The notes under the pieces: model-generated | Told to the model about the DNA's origin: nothing | The model's database searches: none | What the model saw: only the letters and a program-made list of their open reading frames with translations | Shown here: one piece after another, positions 7,447 to 7,518 of the stretch | Position numbering within the stretch: the first letter of the stretch is position 1 | Layout: each line of letters opens with the position of its first letter | Origin: Oscillospiraceae bacterium | GTDB taxonomy: Bacteria; Bacillota_A; Clostridia; Oscillospirales; JAAYXM01 | Direction: 5' to 3' | Length of the DNA: 7,518 nt | NCBI GenBank assembly: GCA_017408185.1 | Contig: JAFQVE010000605.1 | Span: 1 to 7,518 of the forward strand | Made by a program: the position numbers and the translations under genes

Positions 7447-7507
7447 GTAAATAACCACAAATACATTACATGGAGGTGTGCATATTGTCATACACACATT
7501 TTACACT
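7437..7507 (+). promoter_or_regulatory. Inverted repeat enclosing the transposase translation start
   Basis: AGTGTAAAATGT (7437-7448) and ACATTTTACACT (7496-7507) are perfect 12-bp complements enclosing the ribosome-binding site and start codon. A second, mutually exclusive pair is GACAATAT (7420-7427) with ATATTGTC (7482-7489), which covers the TTG itself. Both left arms lie upstream of the predicted transcription start, so only read-through RNA from the lyase side would contain them. The repeats are seen directly; the translation-blocking role is inferred by analogy with IS10 and IS50. Confidence 0.5.
7472..7478 (+). promoter_or_regulatory. Ribosome-binding site of the transposase
   Basis: GGAGGTG is a near-complete Shine-Dalgarno match, six bases before TTG 7485. 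It decides the start: an in-frame ATG at 7470 overlaps this site and has no comparable site upstream. Confidence 0.7.
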
Positions 7508-7518
7508 AGATGAAAGAA
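7485..7518 (+). CDS. IS30-family transposase, N-terminal fragment (runs off window)
   Basis: Only the first eleven codons are visible, reading M(TTG)SYTHFTLDER before the edge. SYTHFTLDER is the characteristic opening of IS30-family transposases in Bacillota, just before the N-terminal helix-turn-helix that binds the terminal repeats; the DDE catalytic core would lie beyond the window. I chose TTG 7485 because GGAGGTG sits six bases upstream; ATG 7470 in the same frame would add five residues (MEVCI, then Leu in place of the start Met). The identification rests on a very short match plus the promoter and repeat context. Confidence 0.65.
   Translation, partial: MSYTHFTLDER

Larger units (their letters stand above)
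7391..7518 (+). mobile_element. Left end of an IS30-family insertion sequence (partial)
   Basis: The sequence becomes AT-rich and non-SLH here and leads into an IS30-type transposase start. GTGAAGTGCAACACTTG at 7391-7407, with the small inverted repeat AAGTG-CAA-CACTT (7394-7406), is the likely terminal inverted repeat region. The exact left boundary could be some bases either side because the right end and target duplication are outside the window. The stop codon of the lyase frame lies inside the element. Confidence 0.65.

Noticed and set aside
7470..7484. ATG 7470 as transposase start
   Set aside because: It is in frame, but it overlaps the GGAGGTG site that is well placed for TTG 7485 and has no such site of its own. 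Kept only as an alternative.
1..7518. CRISPR array, tRNA/rRNA, riboswitch, toxin-antitoxin or defence genes
   Set aside because: Nothing of the kind is visible; apart from the last 100 bases the window is one continuous coding frame.

Overview
The window is almost filled by one very long reading frame on the + strand, open at the left edge and closed at 7420, with the first bases of an IS30-family insertion sequence at the right edge. The frame encodes 2472 visible residues of a secreted, cell-surface polysaccharide lyase of the heparinase II/III superfamily. Residue numbers in this annotation count the codon at 2-4 as residue 1. The true start codon and any signal peptide lie to the left of the window.

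The protein is modular. Residues 1-1042 hold three tandem copies of the same architecture: one beta-sandwich, carbohydrate-binding-like module followed by two bacterial Ig-like (Big_2-type) modules. Residues 1043 to about 2075 form the catalytic part: a helical toroid with an early CX2C...CX2C pair, then a beta-sandwich with the superfamily motifs HGHLNALNLYM, SHNLVVVN and GGEDHIYSFH. After a further beta-rich stretch come a putative-Ig/cadherin-like module (2188-2273), a low-complexity Gly/Ser/Glu linker (2274-2336) and two S-layer homology (SLH) repeats (2337-2451). A third SLH repeat would be expected, but the frame turns into 21 unrelated residues and stops.

That aberrant tail is explained by mobile DNA. 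A compact hairpin repeat (7355-7375) sits exactly where SLH similarity ends. From about 7391 the sequence looks like the left end of an IS30-family element: a promoter at 7418-7446, a GGAGGTG ribosome-binding site, and a TTG-started transposase whose first residues, SYTHFTLDER, are recognisable before the window ends. The lyase stop codon lies inside the element, so the lyase gene appears truncated at its 3' end. Inverted repeats across the transposase start could silence translation of read-through mRNA coming from the lyase gene.

The organism is probably an anaerobic polysaccharide-degrading member of the Clostridia (Bacillota). SLH anchoring, Big_2-rich giant enzymes, moderate GC content, a strong GGAGG ribosome-binding site with a TTG start, and the IS30 type all fit a gut, rumen or digester Clostridium relative. 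A finer assignment is not supported. The working picture is an enzyme held on the cell wall by SLH repeats, with a long arm of binding and spacer modules. I see no RNA gene, CRISPR array, defence system or other complete gene.
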